This document shows positions 44,640-54,149 of a DNA stretch of 64,000 nucleotides, in pieces. The notes under the pieces are model-generated. The model worked only from the letters and a program-made list of their open reading frames with translations. It ran no database searches and was not told where the DNA came from. Origin of the DNA: Methylophilaceae bacterium. GTDB taxonomy: Bacteria > Pseudomonadota > Gammaproteobacteria > Burkholderiales > Methylophilaceae. Position 1 is the stretch's first letter. Each line of letters starts with the position of its first letter. The position numbers and the translations under genes are program-made. The stretch lies in contig CANCPF010000004.1 in NCBI GenBank assembly GCA_947379975.1, positions 1-64,000 on the forward strand, written 5' to 3'.

Positions 44640-46223
44640 TTACGCTTTAACGGCTTTAACTTTCACCGTTTTTGGTTTGCTAACTTTATCTGTAGTTGTG
44701 GCTTCTTTTGCTGCTTTGACTACTTTTTCTTTAATTACCTTTTCCTTAACAACTTTCTCTTTAATAACTTTGGCCACTTTAGGCTTGGCAAGTTTTTCAG
44801 CGGCAGTCGTCACGCTTGCAATATCTACGTTCTCAGTTGCAGGCACTTTTTTGCTAGCAGCTTTTTTAACTGGCTTTTCAGTAAGCACTTCAACTTCTGT
44901 AGTTACAGCTATAGTTGCAGGCTTAGTTTTTTTCTCAGGCGCAGTAGGATCAATTTTTTCAAACACAGCGGCAAAAAAGCCATCGGTATGATGTAAATGC
45001 GGTAATAATTTTAAATATTTACCGGTATCTAAATTAATTTGCTGTTGGCTTAGAATTTCTGCTGCATTGAGCAATTTAAATTCTGGATGTGTGGCCAAAA
45101 ATTGTTCTGCAATCTGCTCGTTCTCATCACTCAATAAGCTGCAAGTTGAGTAAATCAAACGGCCACCAGCCTTAGTGAGCTTAGAAGCTCGCGCTAAAAT
45201 CCGCGCTTGTTTCTCTGTTAGTTCAGCCAAGTCTTGTGGCGTTTGGCGCCATTTAAGGTCGGGGTTACGGCGCAATGTGCCTAAGCCGGTACACGGCGCA
45301 TCGACTAGTACGCGATCAAACTTACCGTTTAAGCGTTTAAGTTTTGGGTCGTTTTCACTGCTAATACTTTGTGCATTTAAATTGCTTAAACCAGAGCGTT
45401 TTAAGCGTTGGCCTAAACTGTGTAAACGTTTTTCTGACACATCAAACGCATACAAACGGCCGGTATTACGCATTAATGCGCCCATTGCCAATGTTTTACC
45501 GCCTGCACCGGCACAAAAATCTGCAATCATCATGCCGCGTTTTGGCGCTACTAAATGGGCCAAAATCTGGCTACCTTCGTCTTGTACTTCAATTTGGCCT
45601 TCAGTAAATAATACGTGGCGGCTGATATTCAAACGCAATGGCATACGCAAGCCTATTGGTGAATAAGGTGTATTGGCAATATTAGCTTCGCCAGTAGTAT
45701 TTTCGGCAATAAATTTAGCCATCACTTCATCGCGCGTGGCTTTAATGGTGTTTACACGTAAATCTAACGAGGCAGATTCATGCATGCTACGGGCAATAGT
45801 CAGCGCTTCTTTTTCGCCGTATTGCGTTGCTAGTTTGTCCCATAACCAATCGCGCACATCAGCTTGCACGGCTAACGGCAAGTTTTCGGTCGATTTAGCT
45901 TTAATGGTATGTGCCCATTCAATTTGTTGCTCGGTCAGCATAGGTTCTATTTTTTGTATGCTCATCCCTTGAATGCGTAACATCCAAGCCAGTACTAGCT
46001 TACGCGCATCGTCAGGATCGTTATCATCATTGGCGGTGACCGCACTTAAAAAACGTAAACGACGCAATACGCCGTAAACACTTTCAGCCACAAACGCACG
46101 CTCTTTCGTGCCTAAATCACGATTGTTGCGAAAAAACTCGCTCAATTTCACATCCGCTGGGCTGTTAAACTCAAGTAGATTAGATAACATTACTGCGGCT
46201 TGCCTGATTAAATTGGGCGTCAT
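44640..46223 (-). CDS. rsmB: 16S rRNA (cytosine-C5)-methyltransferase RsmB with basic C-terminal tail
   Basis: RsmB methylates C967 of 16S rRNA in E. coli. The 527 residues have an N-terminal NusB-like RNA-binding domain and the methyltransferase core: ADFCAGAGGKTLAMGA (SAM site), DAPCTGLGTLRRNPDLKW with one catalytic Cys, and YSTCSLLSDENE with the second. The core ends near residue 430. About 95 further residues are Lys/Val/Ala-rich with repeated KEKVVKEKVIKEKVVK, resembling a histone-H1-like tail; the usual enzyme has about 430 residues. It follows the DUF3108 genes in the same direction after 56 nt. Confidence 0.88.
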   Translation of the reverse strand: MTPNLIRQAAVMLSNLLEFNSPADVKLSEFFRNNRDLGTKERAFVAESVYGVLRRLRFLSAVTANDDNDPDDARKLVLAWMLRIQGMSIQKIEPMLTEQQIEWAHTIKAKSTENLPLAVQADVRDWLWDKLATQYGEKEALTIARSMHESASLDLRVNTIKATRDEVMAKFIAENTTGEANIANTPYSPIGLRMPLRLNISRHVLFTEGQIEVQDEGSQILAHLVAPKRGMMIADFCAGAGGKTLAMGALMRNTGRLYAFDVSEKRLHSLGQRLKRSGLSNLNAQSISSENDPKLKRLNGKFDRVLVDAPCTGLGTLRRNPDLKWRQTPQDLAELTEKQARILARASKLTKAGGRLIYSTCSLLSDENEQIAEQFLATHPEFKLLNAAEILSQQQINLDTGKYLKLLPHLHHTDGFFAAVFEKIDPTAPEKKTKPATIAVTTEVEVLTEKPVKKAASKKVPATENVDIASVTTAAEKLAKPKVAKVIKEKVVKEKVIKEKVVKAAKEATTTDKVSKPKTVKVKAVKA

Positions 46224-46279
46224 TTGATTCTCTTTATAATAATTTTATGGGCCCCTTTTTAAATGAGCCCGATGCTGAT

Positions 46280-47479
46280 TTACGGTGTTGCTGATTCTTG
46301 TTCTGTTACGGCGACAGGTGTTTCTGTTTTTAAGTTAGTCATTAACAGCTCATAAACTTTACCTTTTTTTTCCGTTTCCCGTATTTTAACAGGTACGTAC
46401 TGATAATCTAAGGCTAACCACAATTCTGTTTTCTTTTCGCTCTCCGCCCCGATTCGCATCAGGTGCATCGTATTGATATCACCTATTTTAGTGGCAATTA
46501 TTTCTTCACCCTCAAAACTATAATCGTAAGACCCAATTTTTTTACCATTGGTAATGCTTAAATGCATGCTTTGCATGGGAGCAACAAACATAAATTGATA
46601 CATAAAGCTTAGTAAATCCTGCGTACCGCTTGGTAGTTTGAGCAATTGATCGCCATTTGCGCTGTGCAAACTTAATTGCTGATTGCGCCAATCAAAATAA
46701 GCGTTAAAGGTTTTATTGGCCTTACTGCCAAATTGATATAAATAATGCTCAGGCTGCAAGCCAGATTGAGTTAAGTTACCTTCGCTGATTTGCAATAAAT
46801 CGGGAATCAGGAGCGATGCCAAGCCTTTCGCCTGAATCAAACTCTTCAAATTATATTGCTTATTGTTCGGCAGTAATTGAAAGATTATTTTAGCTTTACC
46901 TGCCGCACTGGCATTTACTTTTGCGCCAATGTCGGTGCGCACATCAAACTCGGTTTCAATATAGTGATAAGCCTGCGAGTTGATTGCTATGCCACTTTCC
47001 TCTGGTACTTGAGCTACAGACTCTTGAGTTTCGGTTAATTGAGTTTTGGTTTCTTGAGCGTCGGTTTTTTGAGTAATCGTCGCTAATCCTTGCGTGTAAT
47101 CATCAGAAATTTTTGGCGCGTCCGCTTGGTTTGTTGGCATCGCATCGTTAAGTGCTGTAGTCTCGGTTGTTGGTATAGTCGGCTCGGGCGCTGCCAGCGC
47201 TGGTGGATTTGGTTTAGCGATTATTTTCTTAGGTATTTTTTTTAGTAACGCGGGTTTTGGAAAGGCTAATCTGGGTAAAGCTGGCGGCAAAACTAATCGC
47301 GCCTCAATGATACTGTGCTGATCTTGCGTATTGATTGAATCAATAAAAAACTGATCGATGATCAAAAAGTGCAGAAAAACAGACAACAAAAGTGCCGTGG
47401 CAAGACGTCGATAACTTACATTCTGCCAAATGGATTGCCAAAACGTATGCAATCCGCTCCATTTAAAGTTACTCCACAT
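46280..47479 (-). CDS. DUF3108 protein with TonB-like N-terminus
   Basis: The 399 residues start with a cytoplasmic stub and one transmembrane helix (about 26-46, TALLLSVFLHFLIIDQFF). A Pro/Lys/Ala/Thr-rich stretch (about 65-150; PALLKKIPKKIIAKPNPPAL) follows, as in TonB-type energy transducers, then the DUF3108 domain (about 165-390). The domain carries the typical GLQPEHYLYQFG, YFDWRNQQLSL, LPSGTQDLLSFMYQFMF and TELWLALDYQYVPVKIRETE. The function of DUF3108 is not known; the domain would lie in the periplasm. The ATG overlaps the end of the other DUF3108 gene by 11 nt. Confidence 0.78.
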   Translation of the reverse strand: MWSNFKWSGLHTFWQSIWQNVSYRRLATALLLSVFLHFLIIDQFFIDSINTQDQHSIIEARLVLPPALPRLAFPKPALLKKIPKKIIAKPNPPALAAPEPTIPTTETTALNDAMPTNQADAPKISDDYTQGLATITQKTDAQETKTQLTETQESVAQVPEESGIAINSQAYHYIETEFDVRTDIGAKVNASAAGKAKIIFQLLPNNKQYNLKSLIQAKGLASLLIPDLLQISEGNLTQSGLQPEHYLYQFGSKANKTFNAYFDWRNQQLSLHSANGDQLLKLPSGTQDLLSFMYQFMFVAPMQSMHLSITNGKKIGSYDYSFEGEEIIATKIGDINTMHLMRIGAESEKKTELWLALDYQYVPVKIRETEKKGKVYELLMTNLKTETPVAVTEQESATP

Positions 47480-48203
47480 GTAACTCGGTTAATGTTTGTT
47501 CTAGCTTTTGCCCATTATCATCCACAATCAGAATGCGCACCGGTACATAGTGCTGCTCAACAGCCAGCCAAAGTTCTTTGGTTTCTTGCGGTTTGTTAGC
47601 ATCTAATGGCGCAGGCGGCAGTAAATGTAAGGTTTTATATTGCGTACCTGCTAGCTCTAGCACCTCTTGCTCGGCGTTAATTTTATATAGGTACTGATTA
47701 AGCTTTTTACCTGTGGTGAGTGTAACGGTAATGTCATTTTTAGGTGGCGCCGGTAAAAACATGAACTGATACGGATAGCTCGCTAAATCCTGCGTACCTG
47801 GTACTAGCTCAGCCTCTTTAAGCTCGCCTTTGACCGTCATACGTAGCGCGTTTTTAGACCAATCAAAGTCTGCCAGTAAGGCTTTTTTCGGATTATCGCC
47901 TTGTTGCAATTCAAAGTGTGTTGGCTTTAAACCTTGGCTAGTCAGCTCGCCTGAACTGCTTAATTTGCGTTCGCCAAACAACGCATATATACCAATGCCT
48001 TTGGTGATGCTTTCAACTTTATAAGTACTGCCTGAAATGATAAATTTTTCATATACATTGGCAAATGGCAAGCCATTTTTAGTGACTTCGTAGCTGGCTT
48101 GAATATGTTTAGGCGTGAGCGTTTGGGCGGAGGCTGAAGCAGAAATAAAACAAAATATAACGCTTAACACTGAAATATAAGGTGCTGAAATATAACTTGG
48201 CAC
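47469..48203 (-). CDS. DUF3108 periplasmic protein
   Basis: The 244 residues have a signal peptide (cleavage likely after SASASAQ, about residue 27) and one DUF3108 domain: ASYEVTKNGLPFANVYEKF, LKPTHFELQQGD, ADFDWSKNALRMTV, PGTQDLASYPYQFMFLPA and KELWLAVEQHYVPVRILIVDD. The start is GTG at 48203 with GAGGAG 5 nt upstream. It shares its layout with the next gene, so the two are paralogues in tandem. Downstream of purM with 138 nt between; purN, often found here, is missing. Confidence 0.8.
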   Translation of the reverse strand: MPSYISAPYISVLSVIFCFISASASAQTLTPKHIQASYEVTKNGLPFANVYEKFIISGSTYKVESITKGIGIYALFGERKLSSSGELTSQGLKPTHFELQQGDNPKKALLADFDWSKNALRMTVKGELKEAELVPGTQDLASYPYQFMFLPAPPKNDITVTLTTGKKLNQYLYKINAEQEVLELAGTQYKTLHLLPPAPLDANKPQETKELWLAVEQHYVPVRILIVDDNGQKLEQTLTELHVE

Positions 48204-48341
48204 AAGAACTCCTCAATAAAAATACATCAGTACTCAACGTATGAGGTTTGCATTTTAGCGACAAATAAATAATTTTATTTGTCGCTAAAGTCAAAGGCTA
48301 AAAATTACGCTTGTTAAGCAACGCTTGTTAAAAACGGTTTG

Positions 48342-49391
48342 TTAAACAACAATAGTTGGCGCTTCACCAGCTTGCTGTGCGCGAATAGACCCAATTTCAA
48401 ATACGCTTTCACCAGCGTCTGATAACAGTTTTTGCGCAGCTGCCGCTTGTTCTTTAGCCACAATCACCACCATGCCGATACCACAATTAAATGTTTTGTA
48501 CATTTCACTGTCAGTCACATTGCCTTGCGCTTGCAACCAAGTAAATAAAGGTGGCATAGTCCAGCTGCCTTTTTTGATTTCAGCAGTTAAACCAGCCGGC
48601 AATACGCGTGGTACGTTTTCAGTAATACCGCCGCCGGTAATGTGTGCCATGCCTTTTACTGGCAATGTTGCAATCAGTTGTAGTAACGGTTTTACATAAA
48701 TACGGGTAGGCGCCATCACTACATCTTTGAATGGCTTGCCATGAAAATATGACTCAAAATCAATGCCTGAGTTTGCAATTAACTTGCGAATAAGTGAATA
48801 GCCATTTGAATGTGCGCCGCTTGAAGCTAAGCCTAACACTACATCACCAGCGGCAATAGTCGTGCCGTTGATAATACTTTCTTTATCGACACAACCTACT
48901 GCAAAACCAGCCAAATCATATTCTCCAGCCGGATACATGCCTGGCATTTCTGCGGTTTCACCACCCACTAGCGCACAGCCAGATTGCTCACAACCTTCGG
49001 CAATGCCTTTAATGACCTGTGCTGCCGTGCCCACTTCTAACTTACCGCAAGCAAAATAATCTAAGAAGAATAATGGCTCAGCGCCTTGCACTAAAATATC
49101 GTTCACACTCATGGCGACTAAATCAATGCCCACGGTATCGTGCTTATTCAACTCAAAAGCTAATTTAAGTTTAGTGCCCACGCCATCGGTACCAGACACC
49201 AACACTGGATTTTTGAATTTTTTAGGCATTTCAAATAATGAGCCAAAGCCGCCGATTCCGGCCAATACTTCTGGGCGCATGGTGCGTTTTGCATAAGGTT
49301 TAATTTGTTCGACTAGCGCATCGCCAGCTTCCATATCTACGCCCGCGTCACGATAGCTAATGGATGTTGTATTGGTAGAAGATGTAGTCAA
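48342..49391 (-). CDS. purM: Phosphoribosylformylglycinamidine cyclo-ligase (AIR synthetase)
   Basis: PurM closes the imidazole ring in purine synthesis. The 349 residues align with E. coli PurM throughout: ISYRDAGVDMEAGDALV, VLVSGTDGVGTKLKLAFEL, DLVAMSVNDILVQGAEPLFFLDYFA, GGETAEMPGMYPAGEYDLAGFAVG, AHITGGGITENVPRVLP and TFNCGIGMVVIV. The start is TTG at 49391; it gives the expected N-terminus just before SISYRDAG, and no ATG comes early enough. It is divergent from the AI-2E permease gene, with 96 nt between starts. Confidence 0.95.
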   Translation of the reverse strand: MTTSSTNTTSISYRDAGVDMEAGDALVEQIKPYAKRTMRPEVLAGIGGFGSLFEMPKKFKNPVLVSGTDGVGTKLKLAFELNKHDTVGIDLVAMSVNDILVQGAEPLFFLDYFACGKLEVGTAAQVIKGIAEGCEQSGCALVGGETAEMPGMYPAGEYDLAGFAVGCVDKESIINGTTIAAGDVVLGLASSGAHSNGYSLIRKLIANSGIDFESYFHGKPFKDVVMAPTRIYVKPLLQLIATLPVKGMAHITGGGITENVPRVLPAGLTAEIKKGSWTMPPLFTWLQAQGNVTDSEMYKTFNCGIGMVVIVAKEQAAAAQKLLSDAGESVFEIGSIRAQQAGEAPTIVV

Positions 49392-49487
49392 AATGGCTCT
49401 CGCTTAGTAATAAAAGATGAGTAGTAAATTTGTGGTTTAGTATGCTTTTAGGAAGTTACTTACTATTTAAGTATAATTTTAACCTAT

Positions 49488-50585
49488 ATGACGACTGAAC
49501 CCAAAAAAACAGCTGTAAAAAACCTATTTATCGACAACCGCTGGCTAATTTTGGCTACTGTTTTTGTATTTTTGATTTATTTGTTATTGCCGATACTGAC
49601 ACCGTTTTTAGTTGCCGCAATTTTGGCTTATATTTGCGATCCCTTGGTCGATAGGCTTTGTTTAGTTGGCATAGGGAAATTCTTACTAGGCCGCACCTTA
49701 GCCACTGTGCTGGTGATGATCGCTATTTTTGGCGGCATCACTTTACTGTTGTTGATTTTAATCCCGCTCTTGCAAAAAGAATCGATATTAATGATAGAGC
49801 GCCTCCCCAGCCTGATTAACCATATTCGCGCCCTGATGGATCCGTGGTTACAAGCCAAATTTGGCATCAGTTTCTCCATAGACAGCGCTCAGATTCAAGA
49901 AATTGTCAGCAAAAACTGGAAAACTGCCGGTAGCTTATTGGGCGACGTGCTGATTATGGCTGGCAATAACGGCATGGCACTCATTAACGTAGTGGCCAAT
50001 ATTTTATTGTTGCCCGTTGTGCTGTTTTATTTACTGCGTGATTGGGATGATTTTGTCGCAGGTCTAGCTAGACTTGTTCCAAGAAGTTGGCAAATTAAAG
50101 CCGGCGCAGTCGCCACTGAAATTGACTTGGTATTATCTGAATTCTTGCGTGGGCAACTGTCTGTAATGTTGGCCATGACTGTTTTTTACGCTTTGGGCTT
50201 ATGGATGATAGGCATGAGAATGGCCTTGCCTATTGCTTTAATTGCCGGCCTGTTGGGCTTTGTGCCGTATTTAGGCTTTGCCATAGGCTTTGGCCTGGCT
50301 TTGATTGTGGCCGCCTTAGAGTTCAGCAGCCTTGGCCAGTTGATGCCAGTATTATTAGTGTTTGGCCTTGGCCAATTGCTAGAAAGCATGGTGCTTACGC
50401 CGATATTAGTTGGAGACCGGATCGGGTTGCATCCGGTGTTGGTGATTTTTGCTTTGCTCGCAGGCGGTCAGCTATTCGGCTTTGCTGGGGTATTACTGGC
50501 GTTACCAGCCAGCGCTGCTATTGCAGTTGGTTTACGCCATGCCAAAGAAAATTATCTCAATAGTAATACATATCTCAATGATTAA
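49488..50585 (+). CDS. AI-2E family transporter (PerM-like)
   Basis: The 365-residue membrane protein has about eight transmembrane segments and AI-2E family features: LILATVFVFLIYLLLPILTPFLVAAILAYICDPLVD near the start, LPVVLFYLLRDWDDF in the middle, and GLLGFVPYLGF and LTPILVGDRIGLHPVLVIFALLAGG near the end. Members export small molecules or act as sodium/proton antiporters; the substrate cannot be told. It is next to hda, a common neighbourhood with purM divergent. Confidence 0.88.
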   Translation: MTTEPKKTAVKNLFIDNRWLILATVFVFLIYLLLPILTPFLVAAILAYICDPLVDRLCLVGIGKFLLGRTLATVLVMIAIFGGITLLLLILIPLLQKESILMIERLPSLINHIRALMDPWLQAKFGISFSIDSAQIQEIVSKNWKTAGSLLGDVLIMAGNNGMALINVVANILLLPVVLFYLLRDWDDFVAGLARLVPRSWQIKAGAVATEIDLVLSEFLRGQLSVMLAMTVFYALGLWMIGMRMALPIALIAGLLGFVPYLGFAIGFGLALIVAALEFSSLGQLMPVLLVFGLGQLLESMVLTPILVGDRIGLHPVLVIFALLAGGQLFGFAGVLLALPASAAIAVGLRHAKENYLNSNTYLND

Positions 50586-50655
50586 TCTATCCATGAATAA
50601 TCTCTAATTAATCATCAAATAACGTATTCAAGCAGCTAGGCATTCAAATAAAGCA

Positions 50656-51321
50656 ATGAAACAACTTCTACTCGATATTAAACCTGCGGCGCCACCGACT
50701 TTACTCAATTTTATTGAAGGGCAAAACGCAGAAGCGCTGGCCAGCTTAAATTCGGTGCTAGCTCAACAAGCGCCATCCAACTTTATTTATTTGTGGGGTG
50801 AAACTGGCAGTGGGAAAAGCCATTTATTGCAAGCCTGCAAAGCGCTTAATCTCACTAATCAAAACTCGGCCGATCAAAGCTTTGTGGATCAAGACTTAGT
50901 CAGCCATAATTTCATCGTTATGGATGATGTCCATTTACTGGATAACGATGCACAAATTGAATTATTTAACACCTATAACCAACTGAAAGAAAATGGCGGA
51001 ACACTTATTACTGCTGGTTTACACGCGCCTACGCAAATGCATTTACGAGGCGATTTAGCCACCCGACTGGCTTGGGGTTTGGTTTATCAACTACAGCCCT
51101 TAAACGATGCGGAAAAAGCTTTAGCTCTGCAAAATCACGCCGCTGAACGTGGTATACGCTTGCCAAGTGAGGTGGTTGAATATTGCCTGCGTTATTTACG
51201 TCGTGATTTATCTACCTTAATGGCCACCTTGGATGCCCTTGATGAGTGGTCGCTCACCACTAAAAAGCCTGTCACCGTGCCAATGTTGCGACATTTATTG
51301 CAGCTGAACCTTGAGATTTAA
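50656..51321 (+). CDS. hda: DnaA regulatory inactivator Hda
   Basis: Hda bound to the DNA polymerase sliding clamp makes DnaA hydrolyse ATP, so replication starts once per cycle. The 221-residue AAA+ protein begins MKQLLLDIKP, where QLLLDI fits the clamp-binding motif. It has the P-loop LWGETGSGKSHLLQA, the Walker B-like VMDDVHLL, and the C-terminal lid with LRYLRRDLSTLMATLDALDEWSL. It lacks the DNA-binding domain of DnaA, as expected. It follows the permease gene by 70 nt. Confidence 0.92.
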   Translation: MKQLLLDIKPAAPPTLLNFIEGQNAEALASLNSVLAQQAPSNFIYLWGETGSGKSHLLQACKALNLTNQNSADQSFVDQDLVSHNFIVMDDVHLLDNDAQIELFNTYNQLKENGGTLITAGLHAPTQMHLRGDLATRLAWGLVYQLQPLNDAEKALALQNHAAERGIRLPSEVVEYCLRYLRRDLSTLMATLDALDEWSLTTKKPVTVPMLRHLLQLNLEI

Positions 51322-51360
51322 AATCTTAAAATTTGGATCTAATGCCTTTAAGGCAAACTT

Positions 51361-52683
51361 ATGAACAGTCACTTGTTGTTAGTATTTATCGCTTTTCTAT
51401 TAGTGCTGCTTAATGGTTTTTTTGTAGCGGCCGAGTTTAGTCTGGTTAAAATGCGTAGCACGCGCGTGCGTACCATCGCAAAAACATTAGGCTGGCGCGG
51501 ACGCATATTAGCTAAAGTACATGTCAATTTAGATGCGTATTTATCGGCCTGTCAGCTGGGCATTACCTTGGCCTCATTAGGTTTAGGCTGGGTGGGAGAG
51601 CCGGCTTTTGCCGCATTAATCGAGCCGCTGCTTGAGCAGGTTGGCGTGACTAACGTAAAGCTGATTCATAGCATCGCCTTCATTTTCGCTTTTTTTACCA
51701 TTTCATATTTACACATTGTCATTGGCGAATTAGTGCCAAAATCTTTGGCTATTCGTATGTCTGAAAGAGTGGGGTTATGGACGGCGCCAGCTTTATATGT
51801 TTTTTATTGGGCGATGTTTCCTTCTATCTGGATACTCAATCAAAGTTCTAATTTAGTGATTACTGCTTTGAAGTTAAAGGCCAAGGCTGGACATGACGCC
51901 CAATATTCTTCAGAAGAGCTCAAGTTGATTTTGCGTAGTTCGCGCCCTAGTGATGCTTTTAGCCATGATGAATGGAAGGTGCTGGCGCAAGCCATCGATT
52001 TTAGAGAGTTAGAAGTTTCTGATTTAATGCACCCGTTTAATGAAGTGGTCGCCCTGTTTGAGGCCGATTCTTTTACTGAAAACATGGCGCTCGTGTTGCA
52101 GCATCAATACAGTCGCTACCCTATAGTCAATGCCAGTGGCATGGTGACAGGTATTATTCATATTAAAGATATTTTTGTTGCACTGCGCAAAAATGCTGAC
52201 TTTACCGACATTAAAAGCCTCACTAGGCCGGTAGAACAAGTTTCGCCAGACGTACATGCCACCGAAGTTTTTAGAAAACTACAAAATGGCGCACCGCATT
52301 TCACTGTAGTCGGCTACGAAAATGCACCGCCGATTGGATTTATTACACTAGATAACTTGTTAGCCGCGATGGTGGGCGATATTCGCGATGAATTTCGGCA
52401 ATCACAAAGCGCCTGGACAAAATTAGATGACGGCTCATTATTAGGCAAAGCCTCGCTACCATTAAACACGCTAGAACGCACTATAGGCGTGGATATTGAA
52501 TCCGAAGACGCCGACACGATAGGCGGTTTAATTTTATGGGCTTTGGGCGACTTGCCCAAAGAAGGCCAACGCATAGCGTTTAAATCTTTTGATGTAGTTG
52601 TTAAAAAAATGGTGGGTCCGCGCATATTATTGGTACGTGTTTATCCAAAAAATCTGCATCCAGAACCAGCGCCTCAGCATTAA
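51361..52683 (+). CDS. CNNM/CBS/CorC-HlyC domain membrane protein (hemolysin family)
   Basis: The 440 residues have an N-terminal CNNM domain with about four membrane helices (LLVFIAFLLVLLNGFFVAAEFSLVKMR, ACQLGITLASLGLGWVGEPAFA). A pair of CBS domains follows (LMHPFNEVVALFE, SRYPIVNASGMVTGIIHIKDI, VSPDVHATEVFRKLQ), then a C-terminal CorC_HlyC domain (DGSLLGKASLPLNTLERTIGVDI). The family is linked to magnesium and other metal efflux or homeostasis; the hemolysin name is historical. It lies 39 nt after hda. Confidence 0.88.
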   Translation: MNSHLLLVFIAFLLVLLNGFFVAAEFSLVKMRSTRVRTIAKTLGWRGRILAKVHVNLDAYLSACQLGITLASLGLGWVGEPAFAALIEPLLEQVGVTNVKLIHSIAFIFAFFTISYLHIVIGELVPKSLAIRMSERVGLWTAPALYVFYWAMFPSIWILNQSSNLVITALKLKAKAGHDAQYSSEELKLILRSSRPSDAFSHDEWKVLAQAIDFRELEVSDLMHPFNEVVALFEADSFTENMALVLQHQYSRYPIVNASGMVTGIIHIKDIFVALRKNADFTDIKSLTRPVEQVSPDVHATEVFRKLQNGAPHFTVVGYENAPPIGFITLDNLLAAMVGDIRDEFRQSQSAWTKLDDGSLLGKASLPLNTLERTIGVDIESEDADTIGGLILWALGDLPKEGQRIAFKSFDVVVKKMVGPRILLVRVYPKNLHPEPAPQH

Positions 52684-52764
52684 ATTATCTTAGCCCGTCA
52701 TAGCGGCCGGCCTTGTTCGGTGTTAACGATTTTGGTATGGGTTTAATATACTTTAAATTAATTC

Positions 52765-53946
52765 TTAAGCCCCAGCGCTTACATCCGACTTTCCAAAAAG
52801 CATAAACCACAAATAACCTACAAAACCAGCTAGCAGCGAAGCTAATAAAATCGACATTTTTGCTGCATTGATAATGTCTAGGCTGCCAACAAAAGCAAGG
52901 TTGGTAATAAAAATAGACATGGTAAAGCCAATGCCGCCCAATATGCCGGCGCCAACAATATGCAACCATTTTAAGTCTGCGGGTAAACGACAAATGCCAA
53001 GCGCAACGGCGAGAAAACAAAATAAAGTCACGCCTAACGGTTTGCCTAGCACTAAGCCCAAGATTACGCCTAAGCTATTGGCGCTGCTTAGGCCTGACAA
53101 CCAATCAGCACCTAGCGTAATGCCAGTATTGGCTAATGCAAAAATCGGCAAAATGATGAATGCGACTGGTGTATGTAAAAAATGTTCCAGCTTGTATGAA
53201 GGCGATTTCTTATCATCATCTTTTGCCGAAAAAGGAATGGCGAAGGCTAGCATAATGCCGGCAACCGTGGCATGTATGCCTGATTTCAGCATGAGGAACC
53301 ACATCAAAACGCCGCCTATTAGATAAGGCAAAAGTGCCATCACTCTAAAGACGCGATTTAACACTATTAATAATGCCCAAACAGCCAATGCACTTACTAG
53401 ATAAGCAACGGATAGTTTGGCGGTGTAAAAGGCGGCGATAATCACAATGGCGCCTAAATCGTCTATGACGGCAAAAGCCACGACAAATACTTTTAGCGAA
53501 GCTGGAATACGGTTGCCTAGAATGGCTAAAACACCTAGAGCAAAGGCAATGTCGGTGGCCATGGGGATGCCAATACCATTTTGCGTGGGTGTTGCCTGAT
53601 TGAATAAATAGTGAATAAGTGCAGGCAGCAGCATGCCACCAACTGCGGCACAAATCGGAAGTAGCGCGTTTTTGATGTGGGACAGTTCACCAATATAGAT
53701 TTCCCGCTCCAGCTCTAAACCTATCAGCAGAAAGAAGATGGCCATTAAGCCATCGTTGACCCAATGTTCAAGCTTTAAACCAGCGACATCAGTTTGCCAC
53801 AGGCTTAAGTAATCTTGGCCAATTGGGGAATTGGTCATTGCTATTGCAATGATTGTGCAAATAATCAACAATATGCCGCTAGATTTTTCAGAGTCAAAAA
53901 ACCGATTGAAAGTGTTAGATAAAATTATTGCTGCCATTTTTCTCAT
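52765..53946 (-). CDS. nhaA: Na+/H+ antiporter NhaA
   Basis: NhaA exchanges two protons for one sodium across the inner membrane for pH and salt control. The 393 residues have about twelve helices with the transport motifs intact: IPMATDIAFALGVLAILG (the TD of the TM4/TM11 crossing) and AVIDDLGAIVIIAAFY (the paired Asp that bind sodium and protons). LALANTGI- and GILGGIGFTMSIFI-type segments follow. The ATG at 53946 has GAG upstream; an ATG three codons later is possible. It stands alone and is convergent with the CBS protein gene. Confidence 0.95.
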   Translation of the reverse strand: MRKMAAIILSNTFNRFFDSEKSSGILLIICTIIAIAMTNSPIGQDYLSLWQTDVAGLKLEHWVNDGLMAIFFLLIGLELEREIYIGELSHIKNALLPICAAVGGMLLPALIHYLFNQATPTQNGIGIPMATDIAFALGVLAILGNRIPASLKVFVVAFAVIDDLGAIVIIAAFYTAKLSVAYLVSALAVWALLIVLNRVFRVMALLPYLIGGVLMWFLMLKSGIHATVAGIMLAFAIPFSAKDDDKKSPSYKLEHFLHTPVAFIILPIFALANTGITLGADWLSGLSSANSLGVILGLVLGKPLGVTLFCFLAVALGICRLPADLKWLHIVGAGILGGIGFTMSIFITNLAFVGSLDIINAAKMSILLASLLAGFVGYLWFMLFGKSDVSAGA

Positions 53947-54149
53947 GCGTGACTCTTTTTAAACAGGTAATTAATCTCACCATTATCCTCGCTCAATCAA
54001 TAAGTGCTGCAAATTTTCGTCACATAAATTTTAGGCATAGATTTTTGTGAGTAGAAGCAATCTTTTGCTAACATCAGTTATCATTCGTTTAATCTAAAAG
54101 ATTAGCAAAGCTATCTAAACCAACTCAATCAGGCCTCACCAACTAAACC

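Noticed and set aside
44577..44996. Forward Phe-rich frames across the rsmB tail
   Set aside because: The Phe/Ser composition is the mirror of the Lys-rich tail codons on the real strand.
49380..49395. Frameshift or truncated start of purM because no ATG precedes the conserved N-terminus
   Set aside because: A TTG at the expected place gives the family N-terminus, and the rest of the protein is intact, so an alternative start explains it.
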